This document shows positions 1 through 5,831 of a stretch of DNA of 5,971 bases, in pieces. A model generated the notes under the pieces. It searched no databases, had not been told where the DNA came from, and worked only from the letters and a program-made list of their open reading frames with translations. Both the position numbers and the translations under genes were made by a program. Source of the stretch: an uncultured Enterococcus sp. (GTDB lineage: Bacteria > Bacillota > Bacilli > Lactobacillales > Enterococcaceae); contig CAMJVA010000102.1 of assembly GCA_946409145.1 (NCBI GenBank), positions 1-5,971 of the forward strand, given 5' to 3'. Position 1 is the stretch's first letter, and every line of letters starts with the position of its first letter.

Positions 1-12
1 AGATTTTTTTAA

Positions 13-939
13 TTACTCCATTATGTCGCCACTTATAGCATCTCTTAATACACCATCTTCATAAACCTTTACTCGTGCCAATGTTCCTGTTCCTCCGCCT
101 TCTCGCATACTTTTACTTGCGACTTTAAGTTCCCAATAATGTCCATATCCATCAGTTCCCTCACCCATATCGGAATAAAGGAAGTCTGGGTTATTTTCAT
201 CTTTTTCTTTCAAATATTTATAAGCCGAATTTATATCTGTTATACTACTTGCATTCGACTCTTCACTAGTAGCTGGCTCTAAACTATTAGTTAAAGATGT
301 TTGTCCCGTTTCAAAAATATCGGCAAACCCCTGACGCAATTCACCATTTTGCGTTTCAGAAAAATAAAGATAATTATCAGAATTCCCTTGACTTTGTTGA
401 GTGATGAACACTTTAGGTTGACCTTCTACAATCATAAAAAAATAAGTATGCATATCAAAGGCATATTCTTGCTGCGAATGCTCAATATCAGAATACACGG
501 CTATTAATTGATAAGACTCGGAGCTGAGACCATCTTCTGACCAAATTACACTGACGGGTTGATTATCCACTACCATTTTCCAATCTCCAGTTGGTAAAAT
601 CGCATTCGGTAACAACACCCCATATAAGTCAACTGGCTGTTCTGGTCCATAACTCTGATATTGTTGGTTCATAGATTTTTCCCACACAGCCATAAAGTCA
701 GCTAATGCTGTCTCTTTTTCTTCATTCCATGTTGGTTCTTGTTCTACTGTTTCTTCAGTGGTACTGATTTCTGTAGACGTTTCTACTGTTGCTGATTCTT
801 CGATTGGTATTTCTATAGTAGAACTTGTCGTTGTCATGCTCGTGCTTTCTTTTGACGATTCATTCTCTGATGTTGTGGGATTTTGACATCCTGACAATAA
901 TCCTATTGCTAAAAATAGCAATGCTACACTTTTTTTCAT
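13..939 (-). CDS. Ser/Thr-rich lipoprotein with DUF4767-like domain
   Basis: This is a predicted surface lipoprotein of 308 residues. The N-terminus has two lysines, a hydrophobic stretch (about residues 4-15) and a lipobox, L15-S-G-C18, so Cys18 should be lipidated after signal peptidase II cleavage. Residues 19-70 are a Ser/Thr/Glu-rich linker of low complexity, as is usual for a wall-spanning tether. A folded domain runs from about W71 to 210. Its opening (W71, then DFMAVWEKSMNQQYQSY, then LYG and LP) looks like DUF4767, found in Enterococcus and related lipoproteins; function is unknown. A second Ser/Thr-rich spacer (about 215-235) leads to a small C-terminal domain (236-308) that I cannot name. 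The ATG at 939 is preferred over the in-frame TTG at 942 because its spacing from the ribosome binding site is better. It appears monocistronic, with its own promoter. The family call is from memory of the motif, not a search. Confidence 0.85.
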   Translation of the reverse strand: MKKSVALLFLAIGLLSGCQNPTTSENESSKESTSMTTTSSTIEIPIEESATVETSTEISTTEETVEQEPTWNEEKETALADFMAVWEKSMNQQYQSYGPEQPVDLYGVLLPNAILPTGDWKMVVDNQPVSVIWSEDGLSSESYQLIAVYSDIEHSQQEYAFDMHTYFFMIVEGQPKVFITQQSQGNSDNYLYFSETQNGELRQGFADIFETGQTSLTNSLEPATSEESNASSITDINSAYKYLKEKDENNPDFLYSDMGEGTDGYGHYWELKVASKSMREGGGTGTLARVKVYEDGVLRDAISGDIME

Positions 940-943
940 CAAA

Positions 944-950
944 CCCCTCC
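944..950 (-). promoter_or_regulatory. Ribosome binding site deciding the lipoprotein start
   Basis: Read on the minus strand the sequence is GGAGGGG followed by TTTG and ATG. From the GGAGG core there are six bases to the ATG at 939 but only three to the TTG at 942. The ATG is therefore the likely start, giving a protein that begins MKKS. Confidence 0.8.
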
Positions 951-969
951 ACTTTCTATCCTTTTTATT

Positions 970-978
970 ATTATATCA
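970..978 (-). promoter_or_regulatory. Extended -10 promoter of the lipoprotein gene
   Basis: On the minus strand the bases are TGATATAAT: a perfect TATAAT (975-970) preceded by the TGn extension (978-976). No good -35 hexamer sits 16-18 bases upstream, which fits an extended -10 promoter. Transcription would start near 963, leaving a 5' leader of about 24 bases that carries the GGAGG site. Confidence 0.65.
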
Positions 979-1011
979 TCTATTAATATTCTATCATTCA
1001 TATTTTTTTAG

Positions 1012-1056
1012 CAAAAAACAACAGTCATCATTCTAACTTCTAGAAATGACGACTGC
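1012..1056 (-). terminator. Intrinsic terminator of the small membrane protein gene
   Basis: Arms at 1045-1055 and 1022-1032 form an 11-bp stem with a 12-base loop. In the minus-strand RNA one position is a G-U wobble; on the plus strand the same position is an A-C mismatch. The minus strand continues TTGTTTTTT, a good U-tract, while the plus-strand tail is weaker. It therefore ends the transcript of the gene at 1132-1407 and separates it from the lipoprotein gene. Confidence 0.75.
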
Positions 1057-1131
1057 TATTTTCCTTCATTATTTTAAAAAAGATAATCATTTTTATCGAT
1101 AGTTTCTGCACTTTTATTCCAACAAAACTTT

Positions 1132-1407
1132 TTATTTTATCTCTCCATCATTAGATAAGGTGCGATAAAGTTTTAGCCCACTTCTCATAAAGAAAATAAA
1201 TAATCCACCAGAAATCAGTAACATGGGAACATTTGCGATTAAGCTACGTTTCAAATCTTGGAGAGTATCGGAATATCCTGGCTCAGTATAAGGAATAATA
1301 AACGCGGAAATATTGAACCAAAAATTTGAAAGTTGAATAAGAAAAGTTACAAAAGAAATCAGAGCCAAAACTAACCAAAAAACAACAACAAAATTTGTCT
1401 TTTTCAT
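1132..1407 (-). CDS. Small membrane protein, two TM segments, unknown function
   Basis: This 91-residue protein is not one I recognise. Two hydrophobic segments stand out: about residues 5-28, with a short positive N-terminus (MKKTN), and about 58-76. The 30-residue stretch between them includes an aromatic-rich part (NFWFN) and a polar part with Lys and Arg. The C-terminus is short and polar and ends in DGEIK. It has no lipobox and no clear signal peptidase I site, so it is probably an integral membrane protein rather than a secreted one. The start is firm: AGGAGG (1422-1417) lies nine bases before the ATG. It is followed by its own terminator and separated from the genes on both sides, so it looks monocistronic. 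Coding is supported by the ribosome binding site, the terminator and the hydrophobic pattern; no family or role can be assigned. Confidence 0.75.
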   Translation of the reverse strand: MKKTNFVVVFWLVLALISFVTFLIQLSNFWFNISAFIIPYTEPGYSDTLQDLKRSLIANVPMLLISGGLFIFFMRSGLKLYRTLSNDGEIK

Positions 1408-1449
1408 GAAAATACACCTCCTAAGTTTAGGATAACAGCAAGATGTATT

Positions 1450-1463
1450 TCACACAAATGTGA
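1450..1463. repeat. Short inverted repeat TCACA-n4-TGTGA in the leader of the small membrane gene
   Basis: TCACA (1450-1454) and TGTGA (1459-1463) are perfect inverted arms four bases apart. They sit about 28 bases upstream of the ribosome binding site of the gene at 1132-1407. It could be an operator or a weak hairpin, but it is short enough to occur by chance. Confidence 0.3.
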
Positions 1464-1478
1464 GGTTCTAAAAAACAT

Positions 1479-1487
1479 TTAATAACA
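1479..1487 (-). promoter_or_regulatory. Candidate promoter for the small membrane protein gene
   Basis: The minus strand reads TGTTATTAA, a TGn extension followed by a -10-like hexamer with two mismatches to TATAAT. A TTGTCT element lies upstream (1509-1504), but the 19-base spacing is long. A second option is TAGAAT at 1516-1511, with TTTACA (1536-1531) only 14 bases upstream. Neither is convincing in such AT-rich DNA. Either would give a 5' leader of about 65-100 bases. Confidence 0.25.
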
Positions 1488-1581
1488 AAACATATTTCAA
1501 ATAAGACAAAATTCTAAACAAAATAAAAATTGTAAAATTTTCTATCTCTATGTTTATTTTCTTAAGTATCTTAATTAAACG

Positions 1582-1620
1582 AAAAGTATGCTAGGTATTT
1601 TCCCATTTAGAGCTACTTTT
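1582..1620 (-). terminator. Weak possible terminator after the SDR remnant
   Basis: AAAAGTA-T-GCT (1582-1592) can pair with AGC-TACTTTT (1611-1620) through one bulged base, leaving an 18-base loop. On the minus strand the far arm ends in TACTTTT followed by CGTTTAATT, an interrupted U-tract. It lies seven bases past the stop codon of the SDR remnant, which is where a terminator belongs, but the stem is AT-rich and the loop large. Confidence 0.35.
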
Positions 1621-1626
1621 ATTTCT

Positions 1627-1911
1627 TTAAAAAATAGTTGGAACCATACCGCCATCCATACGCAATGCTTCCCCAGAAAAACCTCCAGCAATAGGACTGG
1701 CCACATAAGCTACAAAAGAGCCAATTTCTTCTGGACGAATAAGTCGTTGAATTTGTGATAGAGGACGATGATTTTTCATAAAATCATGTTCTTTTTCTTC
1801 TTGGGTGAAGTTAGTGTCTGCATACATAGTGTCAAGCATTTCTTGAACCCCTTCTGTTAAAGTTGAACCAGGCATAACTGTATTCACGGTCACATTTGTT
1901 CCCACGGACAC
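1627..1911 (-). pseudogene. 5'-truncated short-chain dehydrogenase/reductase (C-terminal part only)
   Basis: The 94 codons match the C-terminal third of a classical SDR oxidoreductase. VTVNTVMPGSTLTEG is the segment after the catalytic Lys (the VN-x-x-x-PG motif), RLIRPEEIG and FVAYVASP follow, and FSGEALRMDGG near the end is the usual SDR C-terminal motif. Complete members have about 250-265 residues. Missing here are the N-terminal Rossmann TGxxxGIG motif, NNAG, and the catalytic Ser and YxxxK, so no NAD(P)-dependent activity is expected. The only in-frame start is a GTG at 1911, directly preceded by an in-frame TAA (1912-1914), and its ribosome binding site is poor (AAAAGGTAA). The other two minus-strand frames immediately upstream do not supply the missing motifs, and a terminator hairpin lies 55 bases upstream. 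A deletion, possibly with a frameshift at the junction, fits best. The retained part is intact, so the loss may be recent. Confidence 0.8.
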
Positions 1912-1951
1912 TTACCTTTTGGTGTTTTTCTTACTAAAGATTCTTGTAAGT

Positions 1952-1960
1952 TGTTATAAT
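1952..1960 (+). promoter_or_regulatory. Consensus extended -10 promoter on the plus strand
   Basis: The bases are TGTTATAAT: a TGn extension and a perfect TATAAT (1955-1960). Upstream, TTACTA (1931-1936) is a poor -35 at 18 bases. Transcription would begin near 1967, directly before the terminator hairpin at 1977-2022. This is the best sigma-A signature upstream of the LLM oxidoreductase gene. Confidence 0.55.
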
Positions 1961-1974
1961 TTCTCTTAGGAGAA
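1961..1974. repeat. Inverted repeat TTCTC-TTAG-GAGAA at the predicted transcription start
   Basis: The perfect arms TTCTC (1961-1965) and GAGAA (1970-1974) flank TTAG, and the symmetry extends imperfectly to AATT on each side. It overlaps the expected start of the transcript from the promoter at 1952-1960. That would suit an operator, but the repeat is short and no regulator is visible in the window. Confidence 0.3.
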
Positions 1975-1976
1975 TT

Positions 1977-2022
1977 AAAAATCTCTTCTATCACTAAAAA
2001 TAGTGATGGAAGAGATTTTTTT
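1977..2022 (+). terminator. Strong intrinsic terminator just downstream of a promoter
   Basis: Arms 1981-1996 and 2001-2016 form a 16-bp stem with one G-U wobble and an AAAA loop. They are flanked by A4 on the left and a T-tract (2016-2022, seven T) on the right, which can add further A-U pairs. The T-tract is much better on the plus strand than on the minus strand. No plus-strand gene lies upstream in the window. It therefore ends either a transcript of about 55 bases from the promoter at 1952-1960 or one from a gene now lost. It could also act as an attenuator ahead of the gene at 2197. Confidence 0.8.
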
Positions 2023-2196
2023 AAAATAATTTTCTGAAAGAATCCTGATTCAATCTTTTATTTTAAGAATAAAAAGTAACAATAGATCTTTTTTACATGT
2101 AGCGAGAACAATTATTAGCCTTTTAAAATAAAAAATAGTACACTTACCTCAGCTCATTAAACGTATGTTTTTTGAGAAACAAAGGAGGTTGGTAAA
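2023..2196 (+). other. AT-rich leader of the LLM oxidoreductase gene
   Basis: This 174-base stretch ends in a strong ribosome binding site, AAAGGAGG (2181-2188), eight bases before the ATG. An imperfect AT-rich inverted repeat lies at 2055-2076 (CTTTTATT against AATAAAAAG). I find no convincing -35/-10 pair in it, only isolated elements such as TTTACA (2092-2097) and TAAAAT (2124-2129) at the wrong spacing. Confidence 0.5.
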
Positions 2197-3216
2197 ATGA
2201 AAAATATTGGTTTTTTAAGTTTTGGGCATTGGATGTCCCAAAGTTCCATGGTTAAAACAGCAGAAGAAGCGTATTTGCAATCCATTGATCTAGCAGTGGA
2301 AGCAGAAAAACTTGGCATCGACGGAGCGTGGTTTCGCGTCCATCATTTTGCCCAACAAATAGGCTCTCCTTTTCCATTACTTTCTGCCATTGGAGCAAAA
2401 ACCAGTAAAATTGAAATCGGTACTGGACTCATTGATATGCGTTATGAAAATCCTTATATGATGGCTGAAAATGCGGGCCTTGCGGATATTATTTCCAAAA
2501 ATCGTGTACAACTAGGTGTGGGACGTGGGTCTCCAGAACAAGTTTTAGATGGTTGGAAATATTTTGGCTATGACTATAGTGAAGAAGATATTAAAGAAGT
2601 TACGAGAGAGCGCACGTTAGAATTTTTACAACTTTTAAAAGGAGAACGCTTTGCTACTCAAAACCCTGAACCTCTTTTCCCTCAATCTCCTGGAAAATTA
2701 CGCCTTGAACCTTACTCAAAAGGTTTAGAACAAAGAATTTGGTGGGGCGCAGGTTCTATTCAAACCGCTGAGTGGGCCGCAAAACACGGGATGAATTTAC
2801 AGTCTTCTACTTTGGTTAATAAAGAAAGTAATGAACCTTTCCACATTCAACAAGCCAAACAATTAATCGCTTATAAAAAAGCCTTTAAAGAAGCTGGGCA
2901 TAATTTTAAACCTCGAACCTTAGTGACTCGTTCTATTCAACCGATTACGACAGATCTTGATCGGAAACTTTTTGCCGGTAGTATGTGGGATGAAGACAGT
3001 GTGGGTTATTTGTCTTACCATCAAAATCCGACTATTTTCGGTAAAACATTTGCCGGAGAACCTGATGTCATCGCTAAAGAATTAGCCCAAGATGAAGCCA
3101 TTAAAGAAGCAGACACGCTTTTAATCACTGTTCCTAATACTTTAGGAGTAGAATACAATGTGCATTTATTAGAATCAATTGTGAAAGATGTGGCCCCTCT
3201 TGTAGGTTGGCGTTAA
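2197..3216 (+). CDS. LLM-class flavin-dependent oxidoreductase (luciferase-like monooxygenase)
   Basis: This is a complete 339-residue protein of the bacterial luciferase-like superfamily, expected to fold as a TIM barrel and use reduced FMN or F420 with O2 (FMNH2 is more likely in Firmicutes). Family signs in order are: strand 1 IGFLSFGHW (4-12); EAEKLGIDGAWFRVHHF (35-51), the E-x-LG-[FI]-D-x-x-W pattern with the conserved His pair; IEIGTGLIDMRYENPYMMAE (72-91); RVQLGVGRGSP (103-113), the barrel G-x-G-R-G motif; IWWGAGSIQTAEWAAKHGMN (181-200), resembling the flavin-phosphate segment; and GEPDVIAKEL (287-296) near the C-terminus. The length is normal and nothing appears missing. AAAGGAGG eight bases before the ATG supports the start. 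It is monocistronic and ends in a strong terminator. No flavin reductase or substrate pathway lies beside it, so the substrate cannot be given. Confidence 0.92.
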   Translation: MKNIGFLSFGHWMSQSSMVKTAEEAYLQSIDLAVEAEKLGIDGAWFRVHHFAQQIGSPFPLLSAIGAKTSKIEIGTGLIDMRYENPYMMAENAGLADIISKNRVQLGVGRGSPEQVLDGWKYFGYDYSEEDIKEVTRERTLEFLQLLKGERFATQNPEPLFPQSPGKLRLEPYSKGLEQRIWWGAGSIQTAEWAAKHGMNLQSSTLVNKESNEPFHIQQAKQLIAYKKAFKEAGHNFKPRTLVTRSIQPITTDLDRKLFAGSMWDEDSVGYLSYHQNPTIFGKTFAGEPDVIAKELAQDEAIKEADTLLITVPNTLGVEYNVHLLESIVKDVAPLVGWR

Positions 3217-3251
3217 AAAAAGTCGAAGGCTTAAGGGCCTTCGACTTTTTT
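3215..3251. terminator. Bidirectional intrinsic terminator between convergent genes
   Basis: AGTCGAAGGC (3221-3230) and GCCTTCGACT (3237-3246) form a perfect GC-containing stem with a six-base loop (TTAAGG). Seven A (3215-3221) stand on the left and six T (3246-3251) on the right, so both strands give a hairpin followed by a U-tract. It ends the LLM gene on the plus strand and the transporter operon on the minus strand. The stop codons of both genes (3214-3216 and 3252-3250) fall within or at the edge of the A/T flanks, so the same few bases serve both roles. Confidence 0.92.
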
Positions 3252-5055
3252 ATTGTCGTACTTTTTTCAACACGATGCCACTGTATAACCATACAGTAAG
3301 CAGATAATAGATTAAATAAAGGAAAAAGAAAATGGAAAATGGGACTAAAAGGTCTCCATACGGTTCACTTAAAAGAGTGGTGAACATTTGTAGGCCAAAT
3401 AATACATGGCAAACGCCTAATAATCCAGGCACTAAAAATAATACAGCCAATTCTTTTCTAATGGATTTTTGCAACAAGCTCTTTCTTGTACCGATTTTAT
3501 TTAACATACTATAACGGATAACATCACTATTAGCTCCAGAAAGAATTTTAAACATTAAGCAACTGGCTAGCATAGCTAAAAAGGCAATTCCTAAGAAAAA
3601 GCCCATAAATTCAAAACCAGAAAACATTCCGTTAAAGACATTATACGTATCCACTTTTTGTCCTAAAGAAAAATTATCTTCACTTTGGAGACTTGGATTA
3701 TTTTTAACATTTTCTGCAGTTAGTTCTTGCAGTTTACTTAAGTCTTTTAGAAAATCTTTCACTTGAATGACTTGAAGTTTTGTTTCAGGTAAATTTAAAG
3801 CAGCAAATTGCGCTTCATCAAGTAATTGATGCTCTTTTTGCTTTTGCTCAGGTAATTCTAGTTCTCGCAAACTATCCATGGCCTGAACATCTTGGGCCAG
3901 TTCATCCCCTGTAAGCTGAATTTTCTTAGGACGATTCCCAGTGTAATCAATTCCAGTAAGAGGATGAGCATTTAATTGCTCTTTAACATAATAAACAGTT
4001 GTGTCGTTTTCTTTTTGATCATAAGTCGTATTGTCCTTAATAGCTAAATCATCTAATTTTTCCGGGGCAAAATTTTGCGCATTATTCAAAATTAAATCAT
4101 AAGGAGAATTTTGCTCCGTCATTTTAGGAATTTCATTGCGGAAACCAAGACCTACTGTTAAAGCACCTAAAGCTAAGGCAAACAGCATAGCGACTAATGA
4201 CAACATACGCGTATAATCTTGAATGCGAAAATTCAATTGAGAAAGAGTGAAATTATTTAATTTTTTCAAGGAAAAATTAGTGGTTCCTTTTAAAACTTGT
4301 AATACAAAAATCATCACTCCATGGAACACTAAATATGTCCCTAAAACAATAGTGATTAAAGCAATTACTAACGCCATCATGGCCAAGGTCATCACTTGAG
4401 TCATCATAAAATAACCTACTGCTAAAAAGCCAATGCCGCCTAAAGTTTCTAATAATAAAAGAGCTTTATTTCTCTTTTTCACATTTGGTGTATCATTTGC
4501 TTTAAGTAAACTTAAAATAGGTTTTTTAATCATGGTGCCTGCATTAATAAAGGCCGAAATTAAAAACAAAATAACGAAAAAGACACCGGTGAAAAGAAGA
4601 GCTTGCGTATTAACAGGAGAAAAATGAGCTACTTTTACATTAAGTTGTTCTGATAATAATTGATTGACACCACTGGTTAATAAAATTCCCAGACCAGAAC
4701 CTACCACAGTAGCAAAAATTCCCACAAATAACGTTTCTAGAAAAATCATTTGGGCAATTTTTCGTCCTTTAGCGCCTAACATCATGAACATGGCATAATC
4801 TCTTTGGCGCATGGTCATTAAAAAGGAATTGGCGTATAAAATATAAACCATAGTAATAATCGAAAGTAAGACTGTTCCTAGGTGGAAAATCATCACCACA
4901 GAAGAAATGATGGAATTACTTTTTAGAAAAGCTTCATTGGTGGCCATGGATTCAAACATATAAAAAATCCCCGAGGCCATGACTAAACCTGAAAATAAAA
5001 CTAAATAATCTCGTAATTTACTTTTTATTCCAGTAAGAGACATTTTTAAAAGCAT
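3250..5055 (-). CDS. BceB-type ABC transporter permease (FtsX domain)
   Basis: This is the membrane subunit of a peptide-antibiotic type ABC transporter: 601 residues, slightly shorter than the usual 620-670. Ten hydrophobic segments are visible, at about 16-36, 52-76, 104-126, 151-172, 200-220, 223-253, 284-305, 482-504, 536-556 and 568-595. A large extracytoplasmic domain (about 306-480) lies between segments 7 and 8, the hallmark BceB layout, and this loop normally carries substrate specificity. The first FtsX domain includes MRQRDYAMFMMLGAKGRKI (82-100), the cytoplasmic coupling region, and a second equivalent is RYSMLNKIGTRKSLLQKSI (514-532). The start is firm: GGAGG lies seven bases before the ATG and overlaps the ATPase stop codon, giving 12 bases between the genes and likely translational coupling. 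Family members (BceB, PsdB, YxdM, VraE) export or detach cell-wall-active peptides and signal to a histidine kinase; which peptide applies here is unknown. Confidence 0.93.
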   Translation of the reverse strand: MLLKMSLTGIKSKLRDYLVLFSGLVMASGIFYMFESMATNEAFLKSNSIISSVVMIFHLGTVLLSIITMVYILYANSFLMTMRQRDYAMFMMLGAKGRKIAQMIFLETLFVGIFATVVGSGLGILLTSGVNQLLSEQLNVKVAHFSPVNTQALLFTGVFFVILFLISAFINAGTMIKKPILSLLKANDTPNVKKRNKALLLLETLGGIGFLAVGYFMMTQVMTLAMMALVIALITIVLGTYLVFHGVMIFVLQVLKGTTNFSLKKLNNFTLSQLNFRIQDYTRMLSLVAMLFALALGALTVGLGFRNEIPKMTEQNSPYDLILNNAQNFAPEKLDDLAIKDNTTYDQKENDTTVYYVKEQLNAHPLTGIDYTGNRPKKIQLTGDELAQDVQAMDSLRELELPEQKQKEHQLLDEAQFAALNLPETKLQVIQVKDFLKDLSKLQELTAENVKNNPSLQSEDNFSLGQKVDTYNVFNGMFSGFEFMGFFLGIAFLAMLASCLMFKILSGANSDVIRYSMLNKIGTRKSLLQKSIRKELAVLFLVPGLLGVCHVLFGLQMFTTLLSEPYGDLLVPFSIFFFLYLIYYLLTVWLYSGIVLKKVRQ

Positions 5056-5062
5056 TCTGAAT

Positions 5063-5070
5063 CCTCCTTA
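5063..5070 (-). promoter_or_regulatory. Ribosome binding site overlapping the ATPase stop codon
   Basis: The minus strand reads TAAGGAGG, where TAA (5070-5068) ends the ATPase gene and its last A begins AGGAGG, the ribosome binding site of the permease. Seven bases separate it from the permease ATG. Ribosomes ending the first gene are placed directly at the second, which suits fixed subunit ratios. Confidence 0.8.
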
Positions 5071-5814
5071 CTGTTTCGCCAAAAAGGTTAAAATATCTTG
5101 ATAGAAATCTTCTTGGCTTTCATTATTTCTCTTTAACTCTTCGTGGATAATTCCATCTTTAATAAATAAAATTCGTTGGCAGTAACTAGCCGATAAAGGA
5201 TCATGAGTAACTAGTAAAATAGACACTTGATCTTTTTGGTTCAACTCTTCCATAGTGTCTAATAAATCTCTTGCACTTTTTGAATCTAAAGCGCCTGTAG
5301 GTTCATCCCCTAATAAAATTGTTGGTTGGGTAATCAAGGCTCTAGCTGCTGCTACCCGTTGTTTTTGTCCTCCAGAAATCGCTGCTGGATAACTGTTTAA
5401 AATATGATCAATGGATAAACGTTGGGCAATTTTTTTCACCCGAGCTTTAATTTCTTTTCCTCGTACTCCTTGTAAGGATAAAGGCACGGCAATATTTTCT
5501 GCCGCTGTCATATTTTCTAGTAAATTAAAATCTTGGAAAATAAAACCAATTTCTTCACTTCTAAAATCAGCCAGTTGATTTCCTTTTAATTTAGTCACAT
5601 CTTTTTGATTAATTCTTACTTCTCCTGAAGTAGGTTGATCTAAGGTGGATAAAATATTTAATAACGTCGATTTCCCTGAGCCAGATGCGCCCATAATACC
5701 AACGAAATCTCCTTTTTCCATATCAAAAGAAATTCCTTTTAAAGCTTCTGTTTTTTTCTCATTGCCTGTACCGTATGTTTTCTTTACATTATTTAATGCT
5801 ACAATTTTTTCCAT
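5068..5814 (-). CDS. BceA-type ABC transporter ATP-binding protein
   Basis: This cytoplasmic ATPase subunit has 248 residues, normal for BceA/MacB-like (LolD-type) ATPases. All motifs are present: Walker A GASGSGKST (42-50), Q-loop Gln94 in FIFQDFNLL, signature ISGGQKQR (146-153), Walker B ILLGDE (166-171) with catalytic Glu171, D-loop GALD (174-177), and H-loop His204 in LLVTHD. The signature begins with Ile instead of Leu, and Walker B has Gly where Ala is more common; neither should abolish activity. The C-terminal tail (about 221-248) is polar and charged. The ATG at 5814 is preceded by a modest GGTGAGG site. It lies 17 bases after the YxeA-like gene and 12 before the permease, all on the same strand, so the three are one operon. 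Two copies should pair with one permease, as in known BceAB complexes. The exact substrate is not shown by the sequence. Confidence 0.95.
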   Translation of the reverse strand: MEKIVALNNVKKTYGTGNEKKTEALKGISFDMEKGDFVGIMGASGSGKSTLLNILSTLDQPTSGEVRINQKDVTKLKGNQLADFRSEEIGFIFQDFNLLENMTAAENIAVPLSLQGVRGKEIKARVKKIAQRLSIDHILNSYPAAISGGQKQRVAAARALITQPTILLGDEPTGALDSKSARDLLDTMEELNQKDQVSILLVTHDPLSASYCQRILFIKDGIIHEELKRNNESQEDFYQDILTFLAKQ

Positions 5815-5831
5815 TTTTCCTCACCTAACTT

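Larger units (their letters stand above)
1408..1626. other. AT-rich intergenic region
   Basis: Apart from the ribosome binding site at 1417-1422, the candidate promoter, the short inverted repeat and the weak terminator listed separately, I see no gene, RNA or long repeat here. The middle (1470-1580) is very AT-rich and has no reading frame with a credible start. Confidence 0.6.

Noticed and set aside
301..507. Plus-strand open frame of 68 codons opposite the lipoprotein gene.
   Set aside because: It is antisense to a well-supported gene and has no ribosome binding site or family features. The same applies to the antisense frames at 3332-3514, 4433-4627 and 5645-5896.
1082..1097. GATAA-n6-TTATC, which recalls a Fur/PerR-type box.
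   Set aside because: It aligns poorly with the full 19-base consensus, the arms are only five bases in AT-rich DNA, and it lies downstream of a stop codon rather than at a promoter.
1450..1463. The TCACA/TGTGA repeat as a CRP site or CopY box.
   Set aside because: The CRP half-sites are in the opposite order with different spacing, and the CopY consensus TACAnnTGTA is not met. No matching regulator is in the window.
1912..2010. A minus-strand open frame without a start, reading NNLQESLVRKTPKGKCPWEQ before a stop inside the SDR remnant.
   Set aside because: It has no start codon, runs through a terminator hairpin and has no recognisable motif. At most a few codons near its end may be SDR remains.
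1977..2022. The hairpin as part of a T-box, other riboswitch or CRISPR-like repeat.
   Set aside because: There is no T-box sequence, no aptamer-sized RNA before the hairpin and no repeated copies elsewhere in the window.
2165..2200. An 11-codon reading frame (ATG at 2165) whose TGA overlaps the start codon of the LLM gene as ATGA.
   Set aside because: It has no ribosome binding site of its own, and the peptide simply reads through the ribosome binding site of the LLM gene. The overlap is most likely chance.
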